A stretch of 64,000 bases of DNA from Lineus longissimus (GCF_910592395.1 NC_088323.1:10525501-10589500), one strand, 5' to 3'. Shown: positions 34,838 to 46,589, numbered from the stretch's first letter. Notes: generated by a model from the letters alone, not told the origin. Program-made: numbers and translations.

Positions 34838-35480
34838 TCATTTCTATTTATTTTGACCTCTGTTAAATCAGGATACCTCTCAATTACAGACAGCATTTTG
34901 TATCCTTGTGCTGTACAACCCAGCCTGGACATACCACAGTTGTCCATGGAGAAGTCTCATCCTCTCTGACACTTCTTTTCTGTAAAGCTACCGATACAAC
35001 ATACTGAACTAGGGATATATTCCGTTGCCTCCTGTAATATTTACATACCATGGCTGATTAGTTCAATCATATTTCATCCAGCTGGCAGCTCTGCATTGAA
35101 AATTTTAGTGGTATAACGTGTTCTCTTGACCTTCAAACAGTAGTATAAAGCCGATATTTACTACTTTACACCCTCAGTCCTATGTTATCAGGTCATCCAG
35201 CTGAGCGCCAGGCCCTTGGGCCTCTTGTTATTAACCCTTCCCCAACACCAATCTCAACTCCCTAATTCCCAAAATTGCATAAATCCTTGTTATAACTAGT
35301 CGTGAGAATGGCAACTTGTATGAAATAAAAGGAATAAAGTCCATCAATTTCATGAAGGAAACGTAATTCATGACAAAAAAGGATGTATTTCAACATCATA
35401 TTTAGGCAGTAATTTCATGACTGAAAACACTAGTATTGCTGTAATCGTGCATTATGCATTTGTTCCAATTTATCATTACA

Positions 35481-35547
35481 GATGCCACAAACCTTGACCG
35501 CAATTGCAACCGAAGATTTTTGGATGAACCGCAAGACGATCAGATGA
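35481..35547 (+). other. Exon-like segment, partner of 29234-29296
   Basis: Follows TTTATCATTACAG and reads DATNLDRNCNRRFLDEPQDD then QMK before a GGTATGC that could be a donor. It has the same 5' context and RNCN.RF core as 29234. The intervening ~6 kb is the LINE/F1/F2 stack. Host exon duplication is possible but unproved. Confidence 0.3.
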
Positions 35548-36177
35548 AGGGTATGCATCAAGTAACAACTTGCCCAAATTGTTGATTGGGTTGCCACTGT
35601 CAATTTTCTTTAACCGTTATTAGAATAAAATATTCAAACAGTGAAATAGTAAAACAAAGCTATTGAAGGCCTCAAGTGAAAAGTCAATCCCCAAATGTGT
35701 CCCTCTAAGTTACAGCAATCTGCCAGCAAGCTAAAGCATTAACTGACAATGCTAATGGCAGATTTGCCTGCATTCAGTGCTTTGGTTTCAAAGCAATATC
35801 ACGTGTTGAAAACTGATAGAAGCCATACACTGACAGTTGAATATTGTAAGTATGACCAGTGAAAGATATAACAAACCAATAAGCAAGTCAAACACTTGTC
35901 AAAGACCAAGCCTTGTCAATGAAGTATATGAACTAATACTGAAATTTAAAAAATATCGCAAATCACATACAACTTTTATCCCAATTGCAAGGACATTTTC
36001 ATGTGCACTTTTCTGAGAGATCAAGGATTCAAAACTATATTTTTATAAAATGCACAAATAAAGCCACTGCTACAATTTACATGAAGTTTTGAACATTTTA
36101 TATCGATTGACAGTGACGCCTCCATCAGCAATTCATGCCAGTGGATGTTCAAAAGTCGTATCCACAGTATATGATGT
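35548..36177. other. No recognised gene
   Basis: AT-rich, without repeats or coding signal that I can identify. Confidence 0.4.
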
Positions 36178-36203
36178 GCGTGTGTGTGTGTGTGTGCGTG
36201 TTT
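36178..36203 (+). repeat. (GT)n microsatellite
   Basis: GCGTGTGTGTGTGTGTGTGC. A run of G follows at about 36240-36250, and short GTAGTTATCTAGCTATC direct repeats lie at 36350-36385. Confidence 0.9.
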
Positions 36204-37019
36204 GAGACGGGATAGGAAATGGGTGCGGGAGGTCATGTGTGGGGGGGGGGGCCTATGGAGTATGGTGACCGTTGTGAGAGTTGGAAGTGTGTCTGATCAC
36301 TGTCTTGCTCATTTTGTAGATCTTGTTGTTATTCTAGTTGTTAGAGTAGTTATCGTAGTTATCTAGCTATCGTAGTTATCTAGCTATAATAGTTGTAATT
36401 CTTTTGGTTCCTGCTTATCATCTATTTAACCTATTCAGCTTTCAGTTGTCCAGGCCAGGCCAGGTGACCAATGACGATGATAGATCGGGTTCGATTCAAG
36501 CTGTACGCTTGGTGTATTCGGTTATCGTGTCTGGCGACTGAGTCTAACTCACGTCCAAAGCACGGTGGCTGGGTCCCAGGCATGCTTGCCACTTTGTTCT
36601 GCGGTCCTCATCTAAGTTTCGACGGAGATGACATGGACTTAGGTTCAAAGTACGTGTTCCCCTTGAGTCATTGTGGTTGATTGATTGGGGAAATTAACGA
36701 TTGCGTGTCGCTAGTCATTCACAATATCCCCTGTTGAAGAGTGTTGGCGGGATAAGTCTTACGACTGTTAACAATAGTAAGCAATAGCTGGCCAGCGATC
36801 CCCTACCTGATCTCGAGGGGGATGGAATGACTGGGGTTAGAGGCCTGTTGTTAACCTGCGGAATTTCGTCGGACGAAATGTCAGGCGTGTCCGTGTGGGA
36901 CTTGTGCTAAACCAGTTTAGTACTAATGACGAAGACCTTGGGTCCTTTGAATAACAACAGTGTTCTCAACCTCCTTGTGCCTCTCAAAGCTAACGTATAT
37001 ACCCGCTGAAATCGACAAG

Positions 37020-37118
37020 ACGGCGATGAAGAAGGAGAGCCGGCCTCCAGCTGGAGAGCCGAGAAGACACTGGATGGACCTGAAGAATATGTTGCTGCCA
37101 ATGTTGGAGCCATACAGG
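37020..37118 (+). CDS. Candidate exon of an unknown gene, first of a pair
   Basis: On the plus strand a frame reads DGDEEGEPASSWRAEKTLDG then PEEYVAANVGAIQ and ends at a good donor (CAGG|GTAAGC). It could splice in phase to 37684. The reverse strand is also open here (36923-37129) and gives a hydrophobic stretch RLSFFIAVLSISAGIYVSF, so the coding strand is uncertain. I do not recognise either protein. The sequence after this donor (GTAAGCATCACTTAGTCGT) resembles that after the next exon, hinting at duplicated exons. Confidence 0.35.
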
Positions 37119-37683
37119 GTAAGCATCACTTAGTCGTCAGTTACGTCTGGATTAAAAGAAACATTACAAAGATGTTAAAATGATGTTAAAAAGTATCAAT
37201 CTGACGTGCGATTTCAATTTTTATACATATTGGGGTGCCACACTCAATTCTGATCATACAGATTTGAAACCGCTTCAACCAATATGGTTCCAGAATACAA
37301 TTGAATGTGCTTTATTGAATTCGCATTAACTGATTCTCATTGAAACGTGTAGTGTTGGCGTTAATACGTATTAAAACAGTCTATTCATTGGCAGGGGGCT
37401 TCCAGGTCACTAGCTTGTTCCTGTCTTGATTATCTTCTATTTACCACAAAGGGCAGGGACAAGACATTCATACGCGAAAGGCACGTTACTACAATACGCA
37501 GCAAGAGTTGCACTTTTCAAATCAAATTGCATGCTGATTAGACCAAGTGTGGTGTAGCCAATTCGTATTCCGGAGAGTGCTCTCTGGAAAAGTTTTTAAT
37601 TGGATCCAGTGTGAAAGTAGCATGCTGCAGAAACGCTCAGAAAAAAAACACCCTTAACCAAAAGTTTGATTATTTTTAGGCAG

Positions 37684-37885
37684 CCCGAGCCAACATTGTA
37701 CAAGGGCCACAAGGTCCAGGACCTCAAGGACAAGGGACACAAGGACAAGGGACACAAGGACAAGGGACACAAGGACAAGGGACACAAGGACAAGGGACAC
37801 AAGGACAAGGGACACAAGGACAAGGGACACAAGGACAAGGGACACAAGGACAAGGGACACAAAAGACGATGTTGCAATCTGCGGG
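37684..37885 (+). CDS. Candidate exon with GQGTQ repeats
   Basis: After the acceptor TTAGGCAG, the frame in phase with 37118 reads ARANIVQGPQGPGPQGQGTQ. It continues with GQGTQ repeats and ends KTMLQSAG at a donor (GTGAGCATCACATAG). The 15 bp unit occurs nine times without a mismatch (37726-37860). The Gly/Pro/Gln start looks weakly collagen-like, but there is no strict G-x-y pattern. Another frame (KDKGH repeats) stays open longer, to 38076, but has no supporting splice signals. Function unknown. Confidence 0.35.
37726..37860 (+). repeat. 15 bp tandem repeat, nine perfect copies
   Basis: Unit AAGGACAAGGGACAC. All three frames are open on both strands because 15 is a multiple of three. Perfect identity suggests a young and probably length-variable array. 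Confidence 0.95.
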
Positions 37886-38322
37886 GTGAGCATCACATAG
37901 TCATGGTTGATATTATATCTACTCATGAAACAAACTTCATAACTGTCCAACCAGGAGGGAAAAAATCATATTTCATGTCTCCGAACCTGCACCCTGGTGG
38001 CCAAGTCATGAACTTTTATCCCCAATTGAGACCACCTGACCGAGTGCGCAAGTTAACAGCCAAATGGGCAACATGACCTCGATGATCTTGATTAGTTGGA
38101 CAAATCATGAGTTACATTTTATATATGGTTATTAGTAATATCAGACGTAAGGATGGATATAAAAATAATGCCACTTGGGCAGGGATTGAAGCAGTGAATC
38201 GAGCAAAGAGTGTGGCCGATTAACATTTTTCCACAAGAAAATGCTGCCAACCAAAGACATCTTCACTTCACTTGATCCAGAAAATGGCCCGTGAGCATCT
38301 TTCCAACAGTGCCACTTTATAA

Positions 38323-38445
38323 AATGAAACAGCCAGGGCCATTGTGCTCGCCTGTCAACATGGGAAAAAAATGGACTTGGACATGATGGGTGCTTTTGAC
38401 TTCATTGATCATTTTTTAACCTTTGCCCCCTGGTGGCCACATTTG
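38323..38445 (-). mobile_element. Fragment of an F2 element, inverse orientation
   Basis: AATGAAACAGCCAGGGCC followed by ATTGTGCTCGCCTGTCA is the reverse complement of the F2 right end. CTTTGCCCCCTGGTGGCCAC further on matches the interior block that contains CCACCAGGGGGCAAA. Confidence 0.6.
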
Positions 38446-41070
38446 GAATCAAATTCTTAAAGCGAGAAACAACCATCTCACTCAAATGAAAACAAATAAT
38501 CTTTTGGTTTCAATCTATTCATTTTGAGATAGGTCATTGAATGTATTTTTCCTGTTATCTAGCCCTCTGCAGATTGAGATGATTGCTGTCGAGAAGACCC
38601 AACCACTCAACCAAGATCTACAATTCGTGCTATGTTAGATGTGACTCTCAAAAGATTTTGGATGACGAAGGAATCCAATACATATATGGTAAATATAAAC
38701 AGATGACAAGACAGTATATCATGAAATGGGTGAACACGCCATGGGCTGAGTTCGTTTCATTTCCGGAGTAAAGTAGAGTCGCAAAATGGTGGATTTTATC
38801 CTCAAACTGTACAATCAACCTCAGTTTGGAATTGAATTGCAGATCAAGTGTCAATTAGTAAAGCGTTGTGGTCGTCGGTATTAAGGCTTTTAGAAAATTA
38901 AGACAAGAACACATTTCTTAAATAATATCCAACCCCTTCCAGAAACTAGCGATGATTTTTGAAAAACCCAATTCAGCCGCCTTGTTTTGATCGACCCGAT
39001 TATTCGGGCAGAGATGCGCTATGTTGACGATACCCCCATATATTGCTTGAAGACTTCAGCAACTTCAGGGAGATTTCGCACATTGATTGGGAAACCTTGG
39101 ACCTGCATATGCCATACTCGTGAAACCGAATGAACTCATCCCTGAAGTGTATTTACAGTGTGTGCCAATAAATATTCCATATGTTCTGTGGCTGGACTGA
39201 AAATAGACAGGCTATTAGATTTTCCATCGATGGTTTTGTCACTGCATTGCTCCTTACTAAACACAAACTGTGTCAAAAATAAAAGTGAAAGAGCCGCAGT
39301 TGTGCAGTTGTTTGGGTCTCTGACAAGTGGTCATGAGCTCCCAGGCTCACCAGTTGAAAATGCTCAGGTTGTGGTACTGATTGAGCAGCTAATCTGAATT
39401 CCAGTTCCACTGAAAGCTCTCAGCATAGACTGGGGTAAGAGTTAAAAGTAGGGTGACAATTTCAACCGTTGTTGATGTCAAGACTAGAAACCCGAAACTT
39501 GCAAGTTATACTTTTGGAACAGACAAGATATCAAGACGTGATGAGATAAGGGGCCGAGTGAGGGCTTGAACTTAAGGGGTACGCTGTTCATAATTACTGG
39601 TGGTCCAGGAAAATAGAATTGCAGTTATACATAATGCTGTAGAACAGATATTATGCATACGTGTTTGCTGAAACTGGGTGCTTCTGGTATTTGTATTTCT
39701 ATGCAACGGCAGTGCCAGTGCTGAAATCTATATTTAGTACATATTTGTGCAATTGGGAATTTCAAATTCAATTACAAAAATCTCGTTTTTAAACGGTGTA
39801 GAATTTAAGGGTTCTGATTTTGTCATAAACTACTTCGGTGAATTTGATGAAACTGAATGAAAGACCCTATTGCACAAGTGCATTAATCATGGTGGAGCAA
39901 TGTAGCCTGCTGGCAACGGCGGTTCAGTGTGTGTGTTTTAGTTTCTCTAGGCCATAGTAATTACCTATCGCATTCCAATGATCTAGACTGGCCAACTTGG
40001 AGTTCAGACAATCAACTGCTGACCTCGCATGACTGGGGCTCACATATTATTCTATTTTTACTTGCTTCCTGGATGGGGTTACCGAGGTGGGACAGTGTGT
40101 GTCTTGAAATAGACATTCCAGGCTATAACTGGGTGTTTGAATCACTGAAATCGGTTCAGTAGTTACTGAGCTACAAGCAAGTGAACTTCTGCAAGTATTT
40201 TTCTGCATGTAAATTATGCGTGTTTTAATTAATCTTTTGATAACTGATCTCTGGTTCTTATGAACACAATTTAGTTACCATAATCAAGAGAATCTTTTCA
40301 TCTTTCAGAAACAGTAAAAACTTTGGTGTTAGGATTTACTTCCTTGATCAACTTTTGCAATTGAAAGTTGCTCCATTTCAGTCTGTGGCCGCTTGCACAT
40401 CAAATGTTAGTATTATTGGTCAATGTATACTGTGGGTAATATTGATGTTTAACAGTGTTACAATGGTGTATTAAATGACAGAAACATTCATTATGGATTT
40501 TAATATCAAATGAACAGGTTTTTGTAAATTTGACAGCAAAAACATAGTACGTTAACCCACTACTTTTAATATCTGATGATGAAATGTCTGGAAATCAAAT
40601 TCATTATTGGTTATAACAAATGAAAATATGAACTCCATCCAAGCCACACAATGCACAAACTTACATTGTAATCAATATCATAATCTTCTTTCTGTTAAAA
40701 CCGAAATTCCCAGAAGAATTAAAACTGATATTGTATAAATTCACACAACGAACATAAGGGGCAATGGCTTTAAACACAGAATAAAATAGAAAACTGACAG
40801 ATCACACTTCAGATCAGGCAGTATTCAATCACCAAGCAGGTGTATAAGTGTTCAAACTAGTCATCCAAATTATCTGTCTTCTTAAGCTTTCCTGTTCCCT
40901 TTTTCTGATTCGATCCGCACACCTCGGCTCCCTTCTTCTTCAGTTCTGGATGGTTGTGAGTATGGTGCTCTTTTGGGATAGAAGCAGAACAACTGATTGT
41001 ATTGAGCCTTGCGTTGCAAAACAAAACGCTTAAACAAGATGAACAAAATACATGCTGGCATGGGGTTATG
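38446..41070. other. No recognised gene
   Basis: Mostly AT-rich unique-looking DNA. At 40857-40970 on the minus strand, a possible terminal exon reads HTHNHPELKKKGAEVCGSNQ then KKGTGKLKKTDNLDD and a TAG, after a pyrimidine-rich acceptor-like TTCTATCCCAAAAG. It lies downstream of the RAG1-like ORF but I could not join them in phase. Confidence 0.3.
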
Positions 41071-41075
41071 ACTGA

Positions 41076-41645
41076 CTAAAAATGATATATGTTCGAACAC
41101 ACACAGCAAATAAAAGTAGAACTTAATTCTTCTGATAAACCGACAATTTCATATTCATCTAACAGGGGAATACGTTGTTCATGAGCTGGAAATAAATGCT
41201 GAAAAATCCCATCTGCTGCATCTTCTAGAACAAAGTCTAGTTTCTTCTTACTGGGTCGCCCTGCTTTCTTTTTTTCTCTCGCATTACACCCACCCCTTTT
41301 ATAAATAGCAACTTTGGCACAGACTTTACATGACTCCTCAGTTACAAGGAATGGAGTGAATAACCGCTCATTATCAGCAGCCAAAACTCTCTGCTCTGCA
41401 ACTACAGATGAATCTGGTGAATATTTCTTCATGAAGATATAGCACAGCATGCACAATTTATCTGGGTGTTGCCCTGCAACGTCACACCGAATATCTAAAC
41501 ACAAGGTGGAAGAAATCCCTTCTTCATAGTTATTGCACAAAAGAGGTGACTTTCTTTTCTGAGCTTGACTTGGTGATTGTGCTGGTCTCAGACATATTCT
41601 GCACACCCTATTAATATTGTTCACATGAGTAATTTGATCGTTCAT
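41076..41645 (-). CDS. RAG1-like N-terminal zinc-binding protein, first exon or fragment
   Basis: 189 codons starting at an ATG in good context (TTCACCATGAAC). Cysteine pattern: CRIC (15-18), LCLDIRCDV (49-56), QHPDKLCMLC (59-68), then ESCKVC (104-109), a basic stretch with KKKAGRPSKKK (125-135), and FICCVCSNIY near the end. The order CxxC, HPxxxCxxC, CxxC, basic/GRP linker, then the first Cys pair of a RING matches the N-terminal region of RAG1 and of RAG1-like transposon proteins (N-RAG type) in molluscs, echinoderms and cnidarians. RAG1 uses this part for zinc binding and ubiquitin-ligase activity, not for DNA cleavage. The RING is cut off by TAG, which overlaps a possible donor (TTTTA|GTCAGT), so more exons may exist. 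No catalytic core or RAG2-like gene is visible. Assignment is from motif memory. Confidence 0.6.
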   Translation of the reverse strand: MNDQITHVNNINRVCRICLRPAQSPSQAQKRKSPLLCNNYEEGISSTLCLDIRCDVAGQHPDKLCMLCYIFMKKYSPDSSVVAEQRVLAADNERLFTPFLVTEESCKVCAKVAIYKRGGCNAREKKKAGRPSKKKLDFVLEDAADGIFQHLFPAHEQRIPLLDEYEIVGLSEELSSTFICCVCSNIYHF

Positions 41646-42182
41646 GGTGAAAAAGGGGTTAAAATGACATAATACAATGCAATGATATCAAAATAATGCC
41701 TGCTACAAACAATGAAACAACAAAAAGAAAACATATCGACATGAAATCAAGCTTAAAGAAAAGGAAAAGACACAAAATTTACAAGAGTAGTGAAAAATCA
41801 ACTCACAGGTACCTTGACAATGGGTGTTCAAAATAACCTTGAATTCATGAAATATCCAAATCCTAACAGACTAATGCTGATATATTCCGAAATTTGAGGA
41901 TATCCTTTATTGAATAAAAGAAACAAAATGGGCTCAGAACCAGAGAACCCCCCACAATTCTATGCTAGATTATCCACTTTCATGAGGAAACCACACATAA
42001 TCCAATGCTACAGTCATGCCACGTGTAAACCACTTTTAAGAATGAGAAGCAAGAAAAGAATTTGACCTTAATGATCAGATATGTGATACGGGAAGCAGTA
42101 AACAAGAAAACACAAAGTTCACGTAGAGACAGACATTTATTAGTCATTAGAAGTGGCAGACCTCACACTATTCTATTCATGG

Positions 42183-42480
42183 CCGCCATTTTGAAACAAA
42201 GGTATTGCCAAGGAGATGACAGTGACCCCGTTTCCGCTGATGATTATCACTGCTGTGGCCTAGAAAACTAAAACACACAATTTGTGGTGATTTGAACCGC
42301 CGTGTGGCGATGATAGTCCGTCGGCGATGATAGTCCGCTCGTTACGACCGATCGCGCTCATTTTAGTTATACAGAATCGAGATGACCGTAAGGACAAATT
42401 GAGACTAAGAGTAACCTTAAATTTTGTTTTCCAGTCGCTCACAGATACGGGCAGACGACCGAGAGTCGAGTGGATTCAGT
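42183..42480. promoter_or_regulatory. CpG-rich stretch with a YY1-type motif, possible promoter
   Basis: GGCCGCCATTTTG at 42183 contains the reverse complement of AAATGGCGGC, a YY1-type core often found near animal transcription starts. Downstream, GGCGATGATAGTCCG occurs twice (42306 and 42324), and the next 150 bp hold many more CpG dinucleotides than the surroundings. It lies ~0.55 kb upstream of the RAG1-like ATG. An open plus-strand frame (42327-42722) of unknown identity also starts here. Confidence 0.3.
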
Positions 42481-42722
42481 GGATCGAATGGTTGTGCAGA
42501 GGGATAGCCATGTGCAGGAGTGACGAACCACAGCTCAGCAAACGATGCCTTGACAGAACAATTCAAGGAGAACATTCGCTGAGATCAGAAAGGGAACTTG
42601 TTTGCTGTGGGGATGGATTGGACACCAAAATGTCTGTCATTCTAATAAACTATAATGACAATCCAACTCCAAAGAGACTCTCTGGACTTAGGGAAAGCTA
42701 CGGACATAGAGCCCAGACATGA

Positions 42723-45700
42723 TATCCTGCAGCCACCATGAGGACAGCCTATCTCATACCTTCGGAAGGGTGCCATCACACGGTAATGTAAACAAATCAA
42801 TTTCAGTTTTTCAGATGACCTTAATAAGGTGTTAGCCATTGGCCTGATTAAGAGATGGTGAGCTCTCTAGAGATGGTGAGCTCTCTGTTGAGGAATAATT
42901 TTCCAACGTTGTTTTAGCGTCACCAATTACAGTGCCATTTTCATCAAACCCACGGTGATGATGACCTCTCACGTTTGCCTCTTTAAATGCTCTATTGAAC
43001 TAATTGATTCTGAATATGCCATCACAGAAAATCACTTCGTAACCCACTGATATCTCACTCTCATAAACAACTTGGTTATGCTGGTTGCATGAATATCAAA
43101 AGCAAAGCATTTTTATCAACTGGAGCTTAATGTAACACTTAGAAACAATCCCGAACTGCTTAATGAGCAGTAGTTGAACATGGCCATTGCCAGTATTGTG
43201 ATTTCATGAAGTCTGGCCAAACATACAGAGGCTTAACACAACCTTTAACGTGTCAAGCCTCGGGGGTTCCCTGATACCAGAGGTCTGGAAATGCTCAAAA
43301 CACCGTAGGGTGCAGGTTTCAAATCAATATCTAGAAAGATAACCAACTTTTCCCCCTTCGGAATTTCAGACAGTACTGTGAAAAAGTTGTAGTTGAAAGT
43401 GGTACAGCATGATTGTTTTAGGTTTGAGATATCAGTGAGGTTGAGCTTTGAATGGTTACAAAAAACAACAACTTTATTGACATGTGATTGCAGCCGCCTG
43501 GGTACAGAAGATTCCTCAAAAGTCTTTCTGTCAGCACCCACCCGATTGAATGAAATTCAAATGGAAAACCATTACCCCGAGTTGAAAAATGTGACGTTAA
43601 TTCACGTCGTTGTTCCTCGAAGCCCTAAGTGCGTTTGACGTTGATTAATGTGGGAGCTCAACTCAAGTGTTAACAGCTGTAAAATAACTCTGTTGGTCAA
43701 TGCTGGTGCATTTGCATGGAGTATCAGCTTTCCAGGACAGGCCATTTCAATGACATTGGGCCAAGAAGAGAAGAGAGTAGCAAAGGAAAAAGTTATTGGG
43801 TAGCAACTTGGGGGGGGGGATGATGTGATCACAGTAGAACTACTCTATTAAGGACATCCTCAAGACTGATAAGTGCTGTGCTTACAAGAGAGGTGTACTG
43901 ATTAGAGAGTTCAAATTGAATGGAGACAATCAAAGTTAGTGTCCTAAAAGAGAGAAGGTCCTTTTAGAGAGGTGTATGCTAAGGGAGGTTCCACTGTATT
44001 ATAAAGTAGGGTCCTTGTGGCACTTGGTGACCTCACTGGTGATGCAAAATACGCAATTGGCCCCCCCCCCCCCTCACCAACACTACAACCAACATCAATT
44101 AATTTAATGGCAACAACAACTTTACTAATGAAACCACGCAGGCGGCTGAGATGGCATAAACTTCCCCAATCCTCAAGTCCCTGCATAAGTTCTGTGTTGG
44201 CATTCTTGTAAGGTTAAATGTCAACACAAGACAAGTAATTTCTAACTGTTATGATATTGACATTGATAGAGCTGTTCAGTTGTTGTTTCTTGTTTCTGAT
44301 CAAATCTTAACCTCATTATTGCAGGAACTTAACATGTTCCATCTTGACTCTCATGTGTTTGCATCACCAACATCGAGCTTGTGAGTGATGGAGCGATCTC
44401 AAAACATTGCGGGTCAAGACGAACATGTTCCTGGACAATGAATATTTCACTGATGATATTTTGCACCAATAAACCTTACTGTATGTAATTTGTTTCTTTT
44501 CAGCATGGAGAAGCATCCGACAGGAGGAAGATGGATGTTGCTGACCAGCACATCCCAACGATGTATTTTTGTCACCGTAGACCTATTGTTTTTATTGAAA
44601 TATCTGATTGAAAGGTGATTTTATTGATAAAAATCCTAAAATTTTATGATGGGAGAAGGCATATATTTACCTTCTTAGGGCAATGACAATATGTTGTCAT
44701 GGTTTAAAATAATGCACGTATAAAGAAGGAATAACATTTTAGAGGAGGGTTTCTTTTGTTACCAGGGGCACCATGATCCAAGAGATCAACAATTTTCTGG
44801 CAAAATCTTTTGAAAGAAAGCGAAATGTGGAGTGGGCGTTTATGGAGAGCCAATAGGGCATGTCAGTACCCAAACAAATAAGTCTTAAGCAAAATTGATT
44901 TTTAGCTTATGAAGGCAGAAGCTAATAGCCTAGGGCACATCAGGACCCTACTGCTTGAAATGGTTTTCTCCTGAAATAATCACCAACTTCATCAGATATT
45001 TCATTATTATATCTCCATCACTTGAGACATGGGGTTCATATGATTTCTTTCTTGCTTAAACCCCAAGCAAAAAAGGAACATATGTGTCTGCGATGGAACG
45101 TAGGCCTTTTTTACTGTTTCTCGATCTCCCCAGCACCATAGAATCCACGGGCATTGGTCTGAGCAGTTAAGCTGAGACCTTCTAACATTGGCTGGCTCAG
45201 TTGCTTGGTATCATATAATACCAGAGACAACTGACCAACTACACAAAGAAGTTAAAGAAGTTGCGTTCCCTCAATCACTTCTACCAAATACCTGGGAACC
45301 AGGTATTGATGAAAAGACACATTCAATTTATATAGTTGAAAACACTCCCATTATTTTATTGATATTTGTGAGAATATCAAAAGATTTCCTGATGACAGAA
45401 TCGACTGCTTCGAGATCTTGCCAGGGCATATTTATCATGCTCTGCAGATTATGAAGACGGTCTTTTGCCCCACTGAGAATTGGATTAGACATGGTACTGA
45501 ATGGTTTGAGAAAAGTGTAATTAAAACGTCAACTTTGTAAGACGTTTCATTTTGTCCTGCATGTAATAAATGTAGACCTTGTTAGTAAAATAAAGAGATC
45601 TTAGACTCCAACTTGCCAAAAAACTGGCATACCCACTTCTGTCTAGTCTTGCCATGTCGAAAGCTACGTCTTTTGTCATGCAAATAACATGTCACCTCTC

Positions 45701-46100
45701 AACCTTTTGTGATGCAAAGCGGCAGCCTCAAGGTGGAGTGGCCATGAGAAATGTGGTCCTTTTGTTATTTAAATTGGGCCCTTAAGCTGTTTAGTCATGG
45801 TGTGATGACAGCCTTGACTGTTGGTTGAAATGGCTCAACTGCAGTCATACACAATAGGTTTAATGCATGCATGAATAGTGAATGAACATATTATTAGCAT
45901 GCAGAGTTGAAGTTGTGGAGTCTGACTAGTGTAAGATCTCTATTTAGCAATGTCTTTCTTGAACATTACATCTTGTAAAGGAGTAGACCATGTGTGATAG
46001 TATTACTATCTTCTGGTTTTCTCCTGTTATGGGCTTTCGGAGTGGCACAGTACTTAAATGTACACGTCTGATGTCATTTAAAAAACTCAGTCCTTGAAGC
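42723..46100. other. No recognised gene
   Basis: Only short open frames with no recognisable protein. C/G homopolymer runs lie near 43810 and 44060. I see no TIR or tandem repeat. Confidence 0.35.
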
Positions 46101-46105
46101 CTGTC

Positions 46106-46182
46106 ACCTGTGTGATGGAGTCGGCAGCTCCCTCCGATCGCGTAGGTTTTCTCCCGGGGACGGGTTTCCTCCTGCACGACAT
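46106..46182 (+). repeat. Fragment of a widespread animal repeat
   Basis: GTGTGATGGAGTCGGCAG, GATCGCGTAGGTTTTCTCCC and GGGTTTCCTCCTGCAC follow the order of the common repeat motif GTGTGGAGTTTGCATG, TGCGTGGGTTTCCTCC known from many fish and marine invertebrate genomes. It is degenerate. Confidence 0.45.
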
Positions 46183-46274
46183 TCCAAATTGCCATTACGA
46201 TAATTCTTGGGATGTACAACAATAAAAAAGATTTTCAAAAGATAATGATTTGAATTTATTTTTCTTTACCCTCC

Positions 46275-46320
46275 GGGTTGGGTGGTGTAGTGGTTCACTT
46301 ACACCAACAACCTGGCGACC
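46275..46320 (+). repeat. Possible tRNA-like SINE head
   Basis: TGGTGTAGTGG at 46283-46293 fits the RNA polymerase III box A consensus exactly. No good box B follows; GCGACCTGAAC is a poor match. It could be the head of a tRNA-derived SINE related to the repeat just upstream. Confidence 0.3.
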
Positions 46321-46589
46321 TGAACGGGGAAATTATATATTGGTCATAATTTCTCTATACAGCAGGTCAGTACATGTATTGTCTAATGCATTGCCTGCTG
46401 ACATTGTTGCCTTAATCACACCAAATCGAAGGCCTACGCAGTCTGTTGAAAATTTGAAATTTGAAATTTGATATGAAAATTTTGTGAGGAACATGTAATT
46501 GAGTAGACTGATATGCAAATGCAACAAATAGCATGTAGCATGATGAGTGCATGTAGGGTGCTTGCTAGCTCATTGTGGCTGGCTCATTG

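Larger units (their letters stand above)
31504..35227 (-). mobile_element. Family F1 element, copy A2 (inverse of A1)
   Basis: Starts AGCTCAGCTGACAAAGTC and ends GCCCTTGGGCCTCTTG, the reverse complement of the A1 ends. Matching blocks run in the opposite order to A1 across almost the whole length. A2 lacks the nested element of A1 but has its own insertions: the F2 copy 33735-34837 and the foldback MITE 32368-32486. It lies in the (ATT)n tail of the CR1-like LINE. It contains the same 64-codon frame as A1 at 32003-32197. Confidence 0.8.

Noticed and set aside
37666-38076. 136-codon frame with KDKGH repeats, and opposite-strand SLVLV/CPLSL frames
   Set aside because: A 15 bp repeat keeps all frames open on both strands. 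Only the GQGTQ frame fits the flanking splice signals and phase.
38583-38771. Candidate exon between TTATCTAG and a GGTAAATAT donor
   Set aside because: All three frames between the proposed splice sites contain stops.
46283-46293. Complete tRNA gene
   Set aside because: Only box A fits. There is no acceptable box B, and no cloverleaf can be drawn.
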